From positions 1-64,000 of the forward strand of contig CANLMN010000002.1 in assembly GCA_947492105.1 (NCBI GenBank): 64,000 nt of DNA. Direction: 5' to 3'. Below the pieces are notes generated by a model. The model did not search any database. It worked only from the letters and a program-made list of their open reading frames with translations, and had not been told where the DNA came from. The stretch comes from an uncultured Aquimarina sp. (GTDB taxonomy: Bacteria > Bacteroidota > Bacteroidia > Flavobacteriales > Flavobacteriaceae). Shown here piece after piece: positions 19,550-30,061 of the stretch (position 1 is the stretch's first letter; each line of letters opens with the position of its first letter). Position numbers and translations under genes: made by a program.

Positions 19550-19622
19550 AGCGAAAAACGGGATTCGAACCCGCGACCTCCACCTTGGCAAGGTGGCGCT
19601 CTACCAACTGAGCTATTTTCGC
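19550..19622 (-). tRNA. tRNA-Gly(GCC)
   Basis: The acceptor GCGAAAA pairs with TTTTCGC, with discriminator T. The D arm is GCTCAGTTGGTAGAGC, the anticodon loop TTGCCAA has anticodon GCC, and the T arm is GGGTTCGAATCCC. CCA is not encoded. It is the first gene of a two-tRNA operon. Confidence 0.96.
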
Positions 19623-19678
19623 AAGTATTTTCAAGAACGGACTTTTCAATTCGGTAAACTAAGTTGAAAAGCGAGGTG

Positions 19679-19708
19679 CAAATTTAACACAATTCTTAAA
19701 ACTCCAAA
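19679..19708 (-). promoter_or_regulatory. Bacteroidetes-type promoter of the tRNA operon
   Basis: On the minus strand the -33 box TTTG (19705-19708) is followed after 18 bases by the -7 box TAAATTTG (19679-19686). This fits the Bacteroidetes consensus TTTG / TAnnTTTG. It lies 57 bases upstream of tRNA-Gly. Confidence 0.65.
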
Positions 19709-19996
19709 GGAATTTTACCAAAAATTTCTAATTAATTCTTTACCCACATTTCAATCAGTCTTTAACTCACTAAAAATCTGACGTTACCAACTATTTATAG
19801 TTCCAAATTAATTTGAAATTACAAGTATCCAGTGACTAAAAAATGGATTCTTTTGCTCTCAGCACTCAAAAAACTAAAATATCTCAACAAAAAATCCTTA
19901 CTTAAAAACCCAATTCGCCAACTAGCATTACTCTTTTCAAAAAAGCTATTTATTCCATGTCTTTTTATTTGTTCTAAGACAATAACACAAAAACGA

Positions 19997-22618
19997 CTAT
20001 ATCTTTGCAGCCTTTCTTGTCAACATACGCTTGATCTCATTTAATTTCATCAAAGCTTCTACCGGTGTTAGAATATCTATATCGATTCCCAAAATCTCTT
20101 CCTTTATTTCTTCTAATAATGGATCATCCAAATTAAAAAAGCTGAGCTGTAGCTCATCCTCCTCCTGAACATTTTTTATTTGATCAGTCAACTCTTCGTT
20201 GCTATGCGACTTCTCTAGTTTTTTGAGCATCTTATTGGCCCGCTGTATCACCTGCTGTGGCATTCCAGCCATTTTGGCTACATGAATTCCAAAACTATGA
20301 GCACTACCCCCTGGCACTAGCTTTCGTATAAACAATACCGTATCCTTGAGTTCTTTGACCGCAACATTGTAATTTTTGATTCTCTTGAACGTTTCTCCCA
20401 TCTCATTGAGCTCATGGTAATGGGTTGCAAAAAGTGTTTTGGGGCGTGCTGGATGTTCATGTAAGAACTCACTAATCGCCCAAGCAATAGAAATCCCATC
20501 ATAGGTACTTGTACCGCGCCCGATCTCATCCAAAAGCACCAAACTACGTTCTGATATATTATTGAGAATACTCGCAGTCTCATTCATTTCTACCATAAAG
20601 GTCGACTCTCCCATAGAAATGTTATCACTTGCTCCCACACGGGTAAAAATCTTATCCACCACACCAATTCTAGCAGCTTCTGCTGGAACAAAACTTCCCA
20701 TCTGCCCTAAGAGTACAATCAAAGCCGTTTGTCTCAGGATTGCTGATTTACCACTCATATTAGGCCCTGTAATCATAATCATCTGCTGCGTATCACGATC
20801 CAAAAGGACATCATTAGCAATATAAGACTCCCCTGGAGGCAATTGTTTTTCGATCACAGGATGACGCCCGTTTTTGATTTCCAAATGATACGATTCATCT
20901 AATTCTGGACGCACATAACCCTGCTCAGATGCTTGTTGTGCAAATGAGCACAGACAATCTATTTGCCCTATCAAATTGGCATTAAGTTGCACAGGTTGTA
21001 TATAAGCATGCATCCACTGTACTAATTCTGTAAAAATCTGCTGCTCTATCGCCAATATTTTTTCTTCGGCTCCCAAGATTTTTGATTCATACTCCTTGAG
21101 CTCCTCTGTTATATACCGCTCTGCATTGACTAGTGTTTGCTTTCTAATCCATCCTTCGGGCACTTTATCCTTGTGGGTGTTCCGTACTTCTATATAATAC
21201 CCAAACACGTTATTTGATGCTATTTTGAGGGACGAAATCCCCGTAGCCTCACTTTCGCGCTGTAACATTTGATCCAAGTACTCTTTTCCGGAGAGCGAAA
21301 TTGTTCGTAATTCATCCAACTCTTCGTGCACCTGAGCAGCAATGGTCGACCCCTTGAGTACATTGACAGGAGCTTCTTCGTTCAAGGTTTCTTTGATTTT
21401 CTTGCGTAGTAATTCGCAATCATGCAACGTATCCCCTAGTACTCGAAGTGCCTCATTAGTACTCTGACTAGCCTGCGCCTTGATAGGAATTATAGCTTCT
21501 AGCGAATTTTTTAGCTGGATCACCTCTCTCGGATTTACTTTTCCTGTAGCAACCTTGGAAATTAATCGTTCCAAATCACCTATCTGCTTAATATATTGGC
21601 GTATTTTTTGATGCCCTTCTGCATGTTCCAAAAGATATTCGACTACCTCATGTCGTTTTTTTATAGCTTCTACATTTTTTAGCGGAAGCGCCAACCAACG
21701 TTTGAGCATACGACCACCCATCGGAGAGATCGTTTTGTCAATCACATCCAACAAGGTCACTGCATTGCTAGAGGTACTATGATATAATTCTAGATTGCGT
21801 ATAGTAAAACGATCCATCCATATGTACTCCTCTGCCGCAATACGATTAATGGTCGTTATATGTTCTAGTTTGTTGTGTTGTGTCTCTGCCAAATAATGCA
21901 AAGCAACACCAGCAGCTATGATACCATCATGTAAATGCCCGACACCAAAACCTTTGAGTGATTTGGTTCCAAAATGCCCATTGAGCGTTTCGTTGGCATA
22001 ATCTGGCTTAAAAACCCAATCCTCGAGAAAAAACGCATGAAAATCTTGTCCGAAATCTTCAAAAAAAGTTGTTTTCTTCTGTTTAGAAATGAGAATTTCG
22101 CTTGGGCGAAAGTTTTGTAATAGTTTATCTACATACGCCTGATCCCCTTCTGCTGTCAAAAACTCTCCAGTAGAAACATCTAAGAAAGCGATCCCTAGTT
22201 GCTTTTTTCCGTAATACACTGCGCACAAGAAATTATTGGTATTACTTTGCAATACCTCATCATTCAGAGCAACCCCTGGAGTAACAAGCTCCGTAACCCC
22301 ACGTTTTACAATTGTCTTGGTCTGCTTTGGGTCTTCTAATTGATCACAAATAGCAACACGCTCACCTGCCTTGACAAGCTTTGGCAGATAGGTATTTAAT
22401 GAATGATGCGGAAACCCAGCCAAAGCAGTCTCATTCTCACTGCCATTACCGCGCTTGGTCTGAACAATATTCAGAATTTTAGCAGTCTTTATTGCATCTT
22501 CTCCAAAAGTCTCATAAAAATCTCCTACCCGAAACAACAACAAAGCATCTGGATACTTTGCTTTTATTGCATTGTACTGCTTCATTAACGGAGTTACTTT
22601 TTTCTCTTTTTTTGCCAC
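19997..22618 (-). CDS. mutS: DNA mismatch repair ATPase MutS
   Basis: The protein is 873 residues, the usual length for MutS1. The mismatch-reading Phe-X-Glu motif appears as FYETF (Phe34, Glu36) in domain I. The lever and clamp regions follow, and the C-terminal ABC-type ATPase has Walker A GPNMSGKS at about residues 617-624, Walker [13 protein letters not shown] and the conserved FATHYHEL. MutS dimers recognise mismatches and recruit MutL. The gene is transcribed towards the tRNA operon and divergently from the RNA methyltransferase gene at 22906. Confidence 0.98.
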   Translation of the reverse strand: MAKKEKKVTPLMKQYNAIKAKYPDALLLFRVGDFYETFGEDAIKTAKILNIVQTKRGNGSENETALAGFPHHSLNTYLPKLVKAGERVAICDQLEDPKQTKTIVKRGVTELVTPGVALNDEVLQSNTNNFLCAVYYGKKQLGIAFLDVSTGEFLTAEGDQAYVDKLLQNFRPSEILISKQKKTTFFEDFGQDFHAFFLEDWVFKPDYANETLNGHFGTKSLKGFGVGHLHDGIIAAGVALHYLAETQHNKLEHITTINRIAAEEYIWMDRFTIRNLELYHSTSSNAVTLLDVIDKTISPMGGRMLKRWLALPLKNVEAIKKRHEVVEYLLEHAEGHQKIRQYIKQIGDLERLISKVATGKVNPREVIQLKNSLEAIIPIKAQASQSTNEALRVLGDTLHDCELLRKKIKETLNEEAPVNVLKGSTIAAQVHEELDELRTISLSGKEYLDQMLQRESEATGISSLKIASNNVFGYYIEVRNTHKDKVPEGWIRKQTLVNAERYITEELKEYESKILGAEEKILAIEQQIFTELVQWMHAYIQPVQLNANLIGQIDCLCSFAQQASEQGYVRPELDESYHLEIKNGRHPVIEKQLPPGESYIANDVLLDRDTQQMIMITGPNMSGKSAILRQTALIVLLGQMGSFVPAEAARIGVVDKIFTRVGASDNISMGESTFMVEMNETASILNNISERSLVLLDEIGRGTSTYDGISIAWAISEFLHEHPARPKTLFATHYHELNEMGETFKRIKNYNVAVKELKDTVLFIRKLVPGGSAHSFGIHVAKMAGMPQQVIQRANKMLKKLEKSHSNEELTDQIKNVQEEDELQLSFFNLDDPLLEEIKEEILGIDIDILTPVEALMKLNEIKRMLTRKAAKI

Positions 22619-22892
22619 CTGTAGTTTCTTTTTGCTTGTGTCTTTGATTTATTTTCGAAAAATACATAATACCCCATTTTCAGGGAAATTAAACCTCTCT
22701 GAGTTATGCATTTTTATTCACAATTACATTACAAATCCTCCTAACGATCCTATGAAAAAAACAAGTTTTTTTTGCATCATCTTATCAGCATTAGCTGCAA
22801 AAACACGTAGAGATACCATCACACTGTATGTTGGACAAAACTCTTGGAACTACCACAATCACGTTTTCTTTTACTTCGTACTACAAATTCCC

Positions 22893-22900
22893 TATTTTTG
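22893..22900 (+). promoter_or_regulatory. Probable -7 promoter box (TATTTTTG) of the RNA methyltransferase gene
   Basis: TATTTTTG matches the Bacteroidetes -7 consensus TAnnTTTG and lies 5 bases before the ATG at 22906. No clear -33 box is seen. If it is used, the mRNA is almost leaderless or translation starts slightly further in. Confidence 0.35.
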
Positions 22901-22905
22901 CAAAC

Positions 22906-23442
22906 ATGCAAGCAAAGCGAAAACTTAAAAACAGTGAACTATCACGCAAATCGATCTCTGAGTTCAAAGAAGCTCAGAAAACCCCTCTTATTGTCATTCT
23001 GGACAATATTAGAAGCCTGAACAATATTGGCTCGGTGTTCCGTACTGCTGATGCTTTTTTGATTCAAAAAATCTACTTGTGCGGCATCACTGCTACACCG
23101 CCTCACAAAGACATTCAAAAAACAGCATTAGGTGCAACAGACACCGTTGCTTGGGAACATCGCGAAGACACCCTGACTCTTATACAAGAATTACAAAAAG
23201 AAAATATCCAAATACTTGCCGTAGAACAGGCAGAACAAGCAACCATGCTTGATAATTTTGTTCCCAAACCCCATACAACCTATGCTGTGGTTTTTGGCAA
23301 TGAGGTCAAAGGTGTACAACAAGAAGTCGTCACTGCGAGTAATGAGGTCCTAGAAATCCCGCAATTTGGGACCAAACACTCCCTGAACATCGCCGTTAGT
23401 ACTGGTGTCATACTCTGGGATTTGTTTGTAAAGATTAAATAA
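22906..23442 (+). CDS. SpoU/TrmH-family RNA 2'-O-methyltransferase
   Basis: The protein is 178 residues from the ATG at 22906. An upstream start at 22828 would add 26 residues outside the conserved fold and is not preferred. SPOUT-class motifs are visible: LDNIRSLNNIGSVFRTADAF (motif 1), VVFGNEVKGV (motif 2) and IPQFGTKHSLNIAVSTGV (motif 3, the AdoMet-binding trefoil knot). Enzymes of this family methylate a ribose in tRNA or rRNA. The exact target cannot be assigned because short stand-alone SpoU proteins vary. Confidence 0.88.
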   Translation: MQAKRKLKNSELSRKSISEFKEAQKTPLIVILDNIRSLNNIGSVFRTADAFLIQKIYLCGITATPPHKDIQKTALGATDTVAWEHREDTLTLIQELQKENIQILAVEQAEQATMLDNFVPKPHTTYAVVFGNEVKGVQQEVVTASNEVLEIPQFGTKHSLNIAVSTGVILWDLFVKIK

Positions 23443-23495
23443 TAAAACAGCTTAATAAAAACTCCTACTGTTACTGCGCTGCCGCAACTATTTTT

Positions 23496-24623
23496 CTACG
23501 GATTCATTTGTTCTATCACCCAGATGTAATCTTCTCGATTACGCACAAAATCACGATCCGTAATATCAATAATTTTTATTGGCAATGCCGTATTTGCCTT
23601 GATAAAATCCATGTATCCTTGATGGATTTTGGTCAAATACTCTGCTGTAATATCCTGTTCGTATTTGCGACCACGTTTTTTGATGTTTGCCAACAATCGA
23701 GGTATACTTTGATACAAATAGATATATTGATCTGGACTCGCAATCTCTCGATGGGTAATATCAAATAATTTTTTATACAATCGAAACTCTTCTTCGGCCA
23801 AGGTTACTTGTGCAAAAATGGAAGATTTGAACACATGGTAATCACTAATTACAAAATCTTTGAACAAATCCAATTGAGCAATGGCATCAGTATGTTGCTG
23901 ATAGCGGTCTGCTAGAAAAGACAACTCTAACTGAAAAGCATACCGATCTGGTTCTTTGTAGAATTTGGGTAAAAAAGGATTATCCGCAAAACGTTCCAAG
24001 AGCAACTTTCCGTTAAACTCTTCTGCTACCATATGCACCAAAGTGGTTTTTCCTGAACCAATACCACCTTCGATTGCCATGTATTGTAGCTCCGCAAAAT
24101 TGTAATGTACCCTCGGATATCGTAGAACAAGATCCGTGTCGTGAATTTGGGACACATCTGAGGTCCGACTCAATAATTCCTGCACCGTTACCTGCAATTT
24201 TGGATGCAGCATTTTGCGAGCTATATCTACCATTGGAAGCAGTACAAACTTGCGATCTTGCATTAACGGATGCGGCACAATCAATGTTTGGGTATCAAAA
24301 ACTCCCTCCGAAGAAAAGATAATATCCAGATCTATTACGCGCCCTTCGTACTGTTTGGATGGTGTCCTAATTCTACCAATACTGGTCTCAATTTCTAGTA
24401 GTTTTTCTAGAATCGTAGCAGTAGCATACGTACTCTTTACTGCGATACAGGTATTCAGAAAATCTGCCCCCTCGAATCCCCAAGCTGGAGTTTGATAAAT
24501 ACGCGCAATACTAACCACGGCTCCTATCGTAGCATGTATCGCATCTACAGCACGCTGCAAATATTCTAATCGGTCGCCTTGGTTACTCCCCAGAGCAATA
24601 TGAACAAGATTGGTTGTCGTCAA
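23496..24623 (-). CDS. folK: FolK / deoxynucleoside kinase fusion protein
   Basis: The protein is 375 residues with two enzyme domains. Residues 1 to about 140 are 6-hydroxymethyl-7,8-dihydropterin pyrophosphokinase (HPPK), with ALGSNQGDR, the YQTPAWGF loop and the GRVIDLDII metal motif. Residues from about 180 form a deoxynucleoside-kinase-like P-loop domain, with GGIGSGKTT at about 185-193, a DRYAFQLELSFLADR-type segment and a C-terminal lid. The fusion joins folate synthesis to nucleoside salvage and recurs in Bacteroidetes. Both active sites look intact. Which deoxynucleoside is used cannot be told. Confidence 0.9.
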   Translation of the reverse strand: MTTTNLVHIALGSNQGDRLEYLQRAVDAIHATIGAVVSIARIYQTPAWGFEGADFLNTCIAVKSTYATATILEKLLEIETSIGRIRTPSKQYEGRVIDLDIIFSSEGVFDTQTLIVPHPLMQDRKFVLLPMVDIARKMLHPKLQVTVQELLSRTSDVSQIHDTDLVLRYPRVHYNFAELQYMAIEGGIGSGKTTLVHMVAEEFNGKLLLERFADNPFLPKFYKEPDRYAFQLELSFLADRYQQHTDAIAQLDLFKDFVISDYHVFKSSIFAQVTLAEEEFRLYKKLFDITHREIASPDQYIYLYQSIPRLLANIKKRGRKYEQDITAEYLTKIHQGYMDFIKANTALPIKIIDITDRDFVRNREDYIWVIEQMNP

Positions 24624-24758
24624 AAAAAAAAGTGCTTGTAGTATTCAAATACAAAATACGTGATAAAAGCTGGATTACCTTCTATATCTAACTCTAGAAT
24701 TATAATTTTCTGTATTTTTTTCCCAAAACATTGTAACGAAATGCATCTTTCTTTGTCT

Positions 24759-24766
24759 TATCTTTG
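24759..24766 (+). promoter_or_regulatory. Probable -7 promoter box (TATCTTTG) of sppA
   Basis: TATCTTTG matches TAnnTTTG and lies 18 bases before the chosen sppA ATG at 24785. It overlaps an alternative TTG start at 24764, which argues against that longer start. No well-spaced -33 box is obvious. Confidence 0.45.
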
Positions 24767-24784
24767 AATATAAAACTAAGTTTA

Positions 24785-26554
24785 ATGAAATTTTTACAAA
24801 ATACACTTGCTGCATTCTTTGGGATAGCCATTTTCTTTGGAGTTTTGTTTATGTTAGGTATTGGCATTGCAGCTATAGCAGCCGGTGGTACAAACAATAG
24901 TATTACCGTAAAAAACAATTCGATTCTTAAAATACACCTTGATCAACCGCTAAAAGATTATGGTGGCAAATTTGAGATTGTTGATTTTGGACAGGCGTAC
25001 CAAGAACACAATGGTCTAAGCAGTTTATTATATGCGATCGAGCAAGCAAAAAACGATGACAAAATCACTGCAATTAGTATCGAAAGTAAGGGTGCTCGTG
25101 CAGGCTTGGCGCAACTAAAAGCATTACGAGATCAATTAGCTGATTTCAAAACCTCTGGAAAAAAAATATTTGCATACAGTGATGCTTTTTCTCAAAAAGA
25201 CTACTACATCAGCAGTGTTGCTGATACTGTTTTTATCAACCCTGCAGGAGAATTAGAGTTCAAAGGACTTTCGTCAGAAATACTATATTACAAGGAGTTA
25301 CAAGAAAAAACAGGAGTCAAAATGGAAGTAATACGCCATGGCAAATACAAAAGTGCTGTAGAACCATTTTTGGCAAATACTATGAGCGAAGCTAATCGCG
25401 AACAAATAACGGCTTTAATCACTTCTGTATGGAACAATATGCTCAATGACATAGCAACAGATCGCCAACTTGACACCACTACACTCAATCGCATTGCTGA
25501 TAGCCTCAATGCCCGAACCCCAAAGCTGGCTATGACTCATAAATTAGTAGATCAAATAGGTTACTATGATCAATACACCCAAGCACTCCTCTCCGCAACA
25601 GCGCAAGAAACCGACATAGATCCAGAATACATTACACTACAAGAGTATGCAACAAGCAAAGGGGAACAAAAACCTACGCACTACAAAAAAGATAAAATCG
25701 CTGTAATCTATGCACAGGGTGATATTATGTATGCAGATGGTGATGAAAATATTATTGGCCCAAAAACGATCATCTCCTCACTAAAAAAAGCTCGCAAAGA
25801 TGACAAGGTAAAAGCCATTGTTCTCCGTGTAAACTCTCCAGGGGGTAGTGCACTAGCATCAGAACTTATTTGGAGAGAGCTCGAACTCACAAAAGCTATC
25901 AAACCTGTCATCGTCTCTATGGGGAACCTCGCAGCATCTGGCGGATACTATATCGCCTGTAACGCGGATCTAATCGTGGCAGAACCCAATACGATAACCG
26001 GGTCTATTGGAGTCTTTGGAGCTTTGCCTAATTTCAAAAAATTAGCAGATAATATTGGGATCAATGCAGAACAAGTAAAAACTAATGCACAATCCACTGG
26101 ATATTCACCATTTGAACCAATCTCTGACAGCTACAAAAACACAGTAACAGAAAGCATCGAAAACATCTACACGACTTTTGTACAACATGTAGCAGATGGC
26201 AGAGGCATGACGTTTGAGGCAGTAGATAGCATTGCTCAAGGACGTGTCTGGACTGGCACAGATGCACTCAAAAATGGATTAGTTGACGAATTAGGAGGAT
26301 TGGAGCTAGCCATACAACGTGCTGCCGAAAAAGTAACTCTTACTGATTATGCAACCAAAGAATACCCTGTTTACAAAAAAGATATCAAGGAGTTAATAAG
26401 TCGATTGGGCGGTTTACCTTTTTTGGATTCTAAGGCAACAATGCTCAAAGAAGAATTAGGCTCAGAAACCTATGAATTACTCCAAACAATACGGGAATTA
26501 TCACAAAACAAAGGGATACAGGTTCGACTACCCTACAAATTAGACATAAAGTAA
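24785..26554 (+). CDS. sppA: Signal peptide peptidase SppA, 67K type
   Basis: The protein is 589 residues with one N-terminal membrane anchor (residues 5-35). Two ClpP-like halves follow. The catalytic Lys lies in the N-terminal half (HGKYKSAVEPF, about residue 188), and the nucleophile Ser lies in the C-terminal half (NLAASGGYYIAC, about residue 384), as in E. coli SppA. The enzyme degrades cleaved signal peptides at the inner membrane. The ATG at 24785 is chosen because it starts at the anchor and follows a promoter box. The gene is convergent with the lipoprotein gene, and a bidirectional terminator lies between. Confidence 0.95.
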   Translation: MKFLQNTLAAFFGIAIFFGVLFMLGIGIAAIAAGGTNNSITVKNNSILKIHLDQPLKDYGGKFEIVDFGQAYQEHNGLSSLLYAIEQAKNDDKITAISIESKGARAGLAQLKALRDQLADFKTSGKKIFAYSDAFSQKDYYISSVADTVFINPAGELEFKGLSSEILYYKELQEKTGVKMEVIRHGKYKSAVEPFLANTMSEANREQITALITSVWNNMLNDIATDRQLDTTTLNRIADSLNARTPKLAMTHKLVDQIGYYDQYTQALLSATAQETDIDPEYITLQEYATSKGEQKPTHYKKDKIAVIYAQGDIMYADGDENIIGPKTIISSLKKARKDDKVKAIVLRVNSPGGSALASELIWRELELTKAIKPVIVSMGNLAASGGYYIACNADLIVAEPNTITGSIGVFGALPNFKKLADNIGINAEQVKTNAQSTGYSPFEPISDSYKNTVTESIENIYTTFVQHVADGRGMTFEAVDSIAQGRVWTGTDALKNGLVDELGGLELAIQRAAEKVTLTDYATKEYPVYKKDIKELISRLGGLPFLDSKATMLKEELGSETYELLQTIRELSQNKGIQVRLPYKLDIK

Positions 26555-26585
26555 TACGACCAATATAGATAGATATAACACCACT

Positions 26586-26756
26586 GATACGCAATATAAA
26601 ATCAGCTACATAATGTCGCATATTGCCTTGTTCTTTTTCGATCTAAATGCCTTACTCATGTATTCCAAAGCTAAGGCTATGCAATAGCATCAGGGTCTTT
26701 TTACATAAAAAAAACAACAGTGTCATTAATACGAATTTATACACCTAAATTGGTAT
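26586..26756 (-). repeat. Hairpin repeat family C, copy C2
   Basis: The copy runs from GATACGCAATATAAAATC to CACCTAAATTGGTAT. It matches C1 in reverse orientation, including TATTCCAAAGCTAAGGCTAT at the centre and CAACAGTGTCATTAATACG in one arm. It lies between the convergent genes sppA and the 26974 lipoprotein gene. Confidence 0.75.
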
Positions 26757-26790
26757 GAATCAAAAATTAAGTTTCTAAGAAACATTAAAA

Positions 26791-26834
26791 AAACAAAAGA
26801 GGCTCTCTGGAGAGAAAGCCTCTTTTGTTTTTTT
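26791..26834. terminator. Bidirectional terminator between sppA and the lipoprotein gene
   Basis: A 13-bp stem AAACAAAAGAGGC / GCCTCTTTTGTTT closes a 14-base loop and is flanked by A and T tracts. It can serve both convergent genes. Confidence 0.85.
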
Positions 26835-26973
26835 AAAGACAACATACTTGATGCTTTTTGCATAAGTTTATACTTTGTAATAAAAACTCTTTTTATTTGC
26901 GTTTATTCCAAAATATAACGGAAATCAAGAATGCCTCTTTTCAAAAAATGATGTTATCTATACTCGATTCTTA

Positions 26974-27714
26974 TTATCTACACACTTCAAAGATGGAGAA
27001 ACCAAAGTTAACCGAGATTTGACCTGCATTTATACTCTTATCTGAAGCAAGAACAAAAGCACCAGCAATAATTTTACTACAATCTTTCTTTCCTCTACTA
27101 GCTATTTGCTTACCATCAATAACCGTACTCCTATCAGCCTTCAGCACATTGACGTTTGCATCTATATACTTAAACTTAGACTTATTTGCGAAATTATATC
27201 CTACTCTCCCGACATTCCCTTTAAATGCCTTTCCTAGTTTATGAAAATCATGTATCCCTGTAATAGAAACATTCCTTTTAAAAACCAAATTTACTTTTTT
27301 TCTGTACAAATGACTACGACTTCCTGCGGCTTGAAAAACTCTGACTTGTATATCCACATGATTGGAATTTTTTTCACTACCAACTGTAGTATCATCGAGA
27401 GCTTCTACCTCCTCCGAGCTAAGGCCATGATCTGATACAAAAAGAGTATTACTCCCCTCCATACTCAATAGCTCGACACTATTTTCTAGCTTTTCTGCTA
27501 GTGTTTTTAATTCTTTTTGCGATAACCCTTCATTAAAGTTAACTGTAGTGTCATCATAATTAATTTTAGAAATTTCATCTAGCCCATATTCAGTTTTTAA
27601 ACTTTCGTACGTTACTGGGGCTTCTGTAACACTAGAATTTTCTTTCTCACAGGAGACTAAAAAAAATAGCATTAGACCGACAATTGATAGTGTTTGTTTT
27701 TGTTTTGTAAACAT
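26974..27714 (-). CDS. Lipoprotein of unknown function
   Basis: The protein is 246 residues with a lipoprotein signal peptide (LMLFFLVSCEKE, lipobox Cys near residue 22). The middle is acidic and rich in Glu, Ser and Thr. The C-terminal half has strand-like repeats (VDIQVRVFQAAGSRS, KVNLVFKRNVSITGIHDF) and two cysteines. I recognise no family. It is transcribed alone, convergent with sppA, with long non-coding flanks that carry hairpin repeats on both sides. Confidence 0.7.
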   Translation of the reverse strand: MFTKQKQTLSIVGLMLFFLVSCEKENSSVTEAPVTYESLKTEYGLDEISKINYDDTTVNFNEGLSQKELKTLAEKLENSVELLSMEGSNTLFVSDHGLSSEEVEALDDTTVGSEKNSNHVDIQVRVFQAAGSRSHLYRKKVNLVFKRNVSITGIHDFHKLGKAFKGNVGRVGYNFANKSKFKYIDANVNVLKADRSTVIDGKQIASRGKKDCSKIIAGAFVLASDKSINAGQISVNFGFSIFEVCR

Positions 27715-27897
27715 AATTTTGTGTTTTTTTTCAAATATATTTTGTTTTATGAAAAAAACAATTTTTTTTAGAAAATATTTTCTTGTTAAACTAGAGAAAG
27801 AAAAGTATTTTTTTTTACTACAGCAGCCATTCTATTCATCAATCTTTCTTTTAACTTAGACCCTTTAAAAGCTAACTTTAGATTAATGATGAACATC

Positions 27898-28008
27898 TTT
27901 TTTCGCTATAAAACTCATGCATAGCCTTAGTTACGATTTAATTTTATAGCAAAAAAATAGTAGAAAAAGAACCGAATTATGAGCTTGGAATTATTTTCTA
28001 AATGGTAT
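27898..28008 (+). repeat. Hairpin repeat family B, copy B1 (left arm degenerate)
   Basis: The copy contains TTTTCGCTATAAAACTC, the centre CATAGCCTTAGTTACG, the family B signature AATAGTAGAAAAAGAACCGA and the end AAATGGTAT. The left arm seen in the copies at 34106 and 45312 is not recognisable. It lies between the lipoprotein gene and the DJ-1 gene. Confidence 0.65.
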
Positions 28009-28114
28009 CAAACAGCAAACGCACATATTCCAACAAATGAACATGTGCGTTTGGTATTCAAATAGACAAAATGATCTAACTAGTTATATCAACTATCATT
28101 TTTGATATTGTACA

Positions 28115-28798
28115 TCACCCTTCCAAAACATTGATCAACTTCTCAGCCACTAGTTCTGATGAGGCTGGATTCTGTCCCGTAATTAGATGTCCATCTTGTA
28201 CTGCATATGCTGCCCAGTCTTCTCCTTGAGAATAGATTCCTCCGTTTTCTTTGAGCATATCCTCTACCAAAAACGGTACGACGTCGGTTAACTGTACAGC
28301 TGCTTCTTCGGAGTTTGTAAATCCTGTTACTTTTTTCCCTTCTACTAATGGCTTTCCATCACCTCCTTTTGTATGTCTAAAAACAGCCGGAGCATGACAT
28401 ACTACCCCCAGTGGCTTATTATTGCTATAGAAGCTCTCAATTAGTGCTATTGATTTTTTATCTTCAGCAAGATCCCATAATGGCCCATGTCCTCCAGGAT
28501 AAAAAACCGCATCATAATCCCCTTCGCTAACTGTATCTAATTTCAGTGTCTTACTTAGGACTTGTTGCGTCTCCTCATCTTTATTAAAACGCTCTGTTGC
28601 TGGAGTACTAAAATCTGCTGTGGCACTTTTTGGATCTATTGGAGGCTGCCCTCCTTTTGGTGATGCTAACTCTATGGCGTATCCTTTGTCCTTTAACAAA
28701 TAATATGGGCTAGCAAATTCTTCAATCCAGAATCCCGTTTTCTCTCCAGTATCCCCTAATTGATCATGACTTGTAAGCACAAATAAAATCTTTTTCAT
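28115..28798 (-). CDS. DJ-1/PfpI-family protein (Hsp31-like glyoxalase/deglycase)
   Basis: The protein is 227 residues with a type-1 glutamine amidotransferase-like fold. The nucleophile elbow is VVCHAPAVF with Cys134 followed by His135. An early Glu in GFWIEEF (residue 26 or 27) fits the Glu that activates this Cys. YPGGHGPLWDL is typical of the Hsp31/glyoxalase III branch, which detoxifies methylglyoxal. It is the last of three same-strand genes (TetR regulator, nitroreductase, DJ-1) spaced by 21 and 30 bases, suggesting an operon against electrophile stress. Confidence 0.88.
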   Translation of the reverse strand: MKKILFVLTSHDQLGDTGEKTGFWIEEFASPYYLLKDKGYAIELASPKGGQPPIDPKSATADFSTPATERFNKDEETQQVLSKTLKLDTVSEGDYDAVFYPGGHGPLWDLAEDKKSIALIESFYSNNKPLGVVCHAPAVFRHTKGGDGKPLVEGKKVTGFTNSEEAAVQLTDVVPFLVEDMLKENGGIYSQGEDWAAYAVQDGHLITGQNPASSELVAEKLINVLEG

Positions 28799-28828
28799 AG
28801 CTTCTTATTTTTTATGGTGTACGATAAA

Positions 28829-29461
28829 CTAATCAATTACAGTAACCAAATCTGTTGTACTCTTTCTCACTTTTACCAAATCTACCAACCAATCTTTTTC
28901 TGGAGATCGCATTCCTATAGGCAACAAAACAGAACTACGCAAACCTTTTTCTCTGAGTCCTAGTATTTTGTCTACCTCGGTTGGATCAAACCCTTCTAGT
29001 GGTGTGGCATCAACCCCTTCGTAAGCAGCTGCAGCAATCGCTAAAGCAAAAGCGATATAAGCCTGTTTTGCTGCATGATTGAAATTTTCTTCTGCATCTT
29101 TTTGAGGATACGAATCTAACAACACTTTTCTGTAGTTTTCCCATCCTTCGTTTTTGAATCCTCGTACCTCATTTGTTAGATCAAACATATAATTAATCCG
29201 ATCCGCAGTGTAGGTGTCCCACGCCGCAAATACGAGAAGATGTGAACAATCCGTTATCACTGATTGATTCCATGCAATAGGTTTGATCTGTTCTTTAATC
29301 TCTTGATTTGTAATCACAAAAATCTCAAAAGGTTGCAATCCACTTGATGTTGGAGCCAAACGAGCTGCTTCAATAATTCTATCTATTTTTTCTTGTGCTA
29401 CTTTCTCGCCATTCATTGCCTTAGCAGCATATCTCCAATTTAATTTGTCTAGTAATTCCAT
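28829..29461 (-). CDS. Nitroreductase-family NAD(P)H-dependent oxidoreductase
   Basis: The protein is 210 residues, the usual length for NfsB-like flavin enzymes. The N-terminal RRxS-like segment appears as LNWRYAAKAMNG, with APTSSGLQPFEIFVI for FMN binding and a C-terminal GMRSPEKDW. These enzymes form homodimers with FMN and reduce quinones, nitro compounds or enals. It lies between the TetR regulator and the DJ-1 gene, so it is probably induced with them. Confidence 0.9.
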   Translation of the reverse strand: MELLDKLNWRYAAKAMNGEKVAQEKIDRIIEAARLAPTSSGLQPFEIFVITNQEIKEQIKPIAWNQSVITDCSHLLVFAAWDTYTADRINYMFDLTNEVRGFKNEGWENYRKVLLDSYPQKDAEENFNHAAKQAYIAFALAIAAAAYEGVDATPLEGFDPTEVDKILGLREKGLRSSVLLPIGMRSPEKDWLVDLVKVRKSTTDLVTVID

Positions 29462-29482
29462 GTTCTTTTTGATTTTCTTCTG

Positions 29483-30061
29483 TTATAATTTAATACTATC
29501 CCATGCTGCTTGATAAGCCTCTTCGATGTGATTCTCTTTGATTTTAAATGTCCCCTGTTCTTGCATTACTATCAAAAACGATAAGGGATTAATACTGTAT
29601 GCATAAAGCAAATAATCTGATATTGGTTTTATTATTTGCTCATCTTTGCCTCGCTGCCAAAGATCAACCAACGGCTGCAAATACCTGACTCCTTCTTGTC
29701 TACTGTCTTCATCAATCATTGGAGTATTATCACACTGTGCCAAAAACATCGCATTTTTAACCTGTTTTATCTTGAAATCGGCAATTCTCTTCCAAATAAC
29801 TTCAAAACCCTGTTCGACAGACATATTTTCCGAATACGATTCAAATGCGTAGGTTGTAAAAGCCTGCTTTGTCTCAACAAAAACCTTGTTCACCAAATCT
29901 TGCTTGTTTTCAAAATACAAATAAATTGTTGCTGGTGACACATCTGCCATTTTTGCAATCTTAGATATTGGCGTAGCATGAAATCCACTATTATTTACTA
30001 AAGTGATCGTAGCATCCACCAGTGCTCTTCGCTTTATTTCGCTTTTTGATAACTTGATCAT
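29483..30061 (-). CDS. TetR-family transcriptional regulator
   Basis: The protein is 192 residues. The N-terminal helix-turn-helix (residues 10-55) contains ISKIAKMADVSPATIYLYFENKQDL-type sequence, the hallmark of TetR proteins. The C-terminal ligand domain is variable. It is the first gene of the operon with the nitroreductase and DJ-1 genes and most likely represses it. It is divergent from the AsmA-like gene at 30715 across a 650-base gap. Confidence 0.92.
   Translation of the reverse strand: MIKLSKSEIKRRALVDATITLVNNSGFHATPISKIAKMADVSPATIYLYFENKQDLVNKVFVETKQAFTTYAFESYSENMSVEQGFEVIWKRIADFKIKQVKNAMFLAQCDNTPMIDEDSRQEGVRYLQPLVDLWQRGKDEQIIKPISDYLLYAYSINPLSFLIVMQEQGTFKIKENHIEEAYQAAWDSIKL

Noticed and set aside
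20000-20007. TATCTTTG matching the -7 promoter consensus
   Set aside because: It lies inside the 3' end of mutS on the opposite strand, with no gene downstream on the plus strand. It is a chance match.
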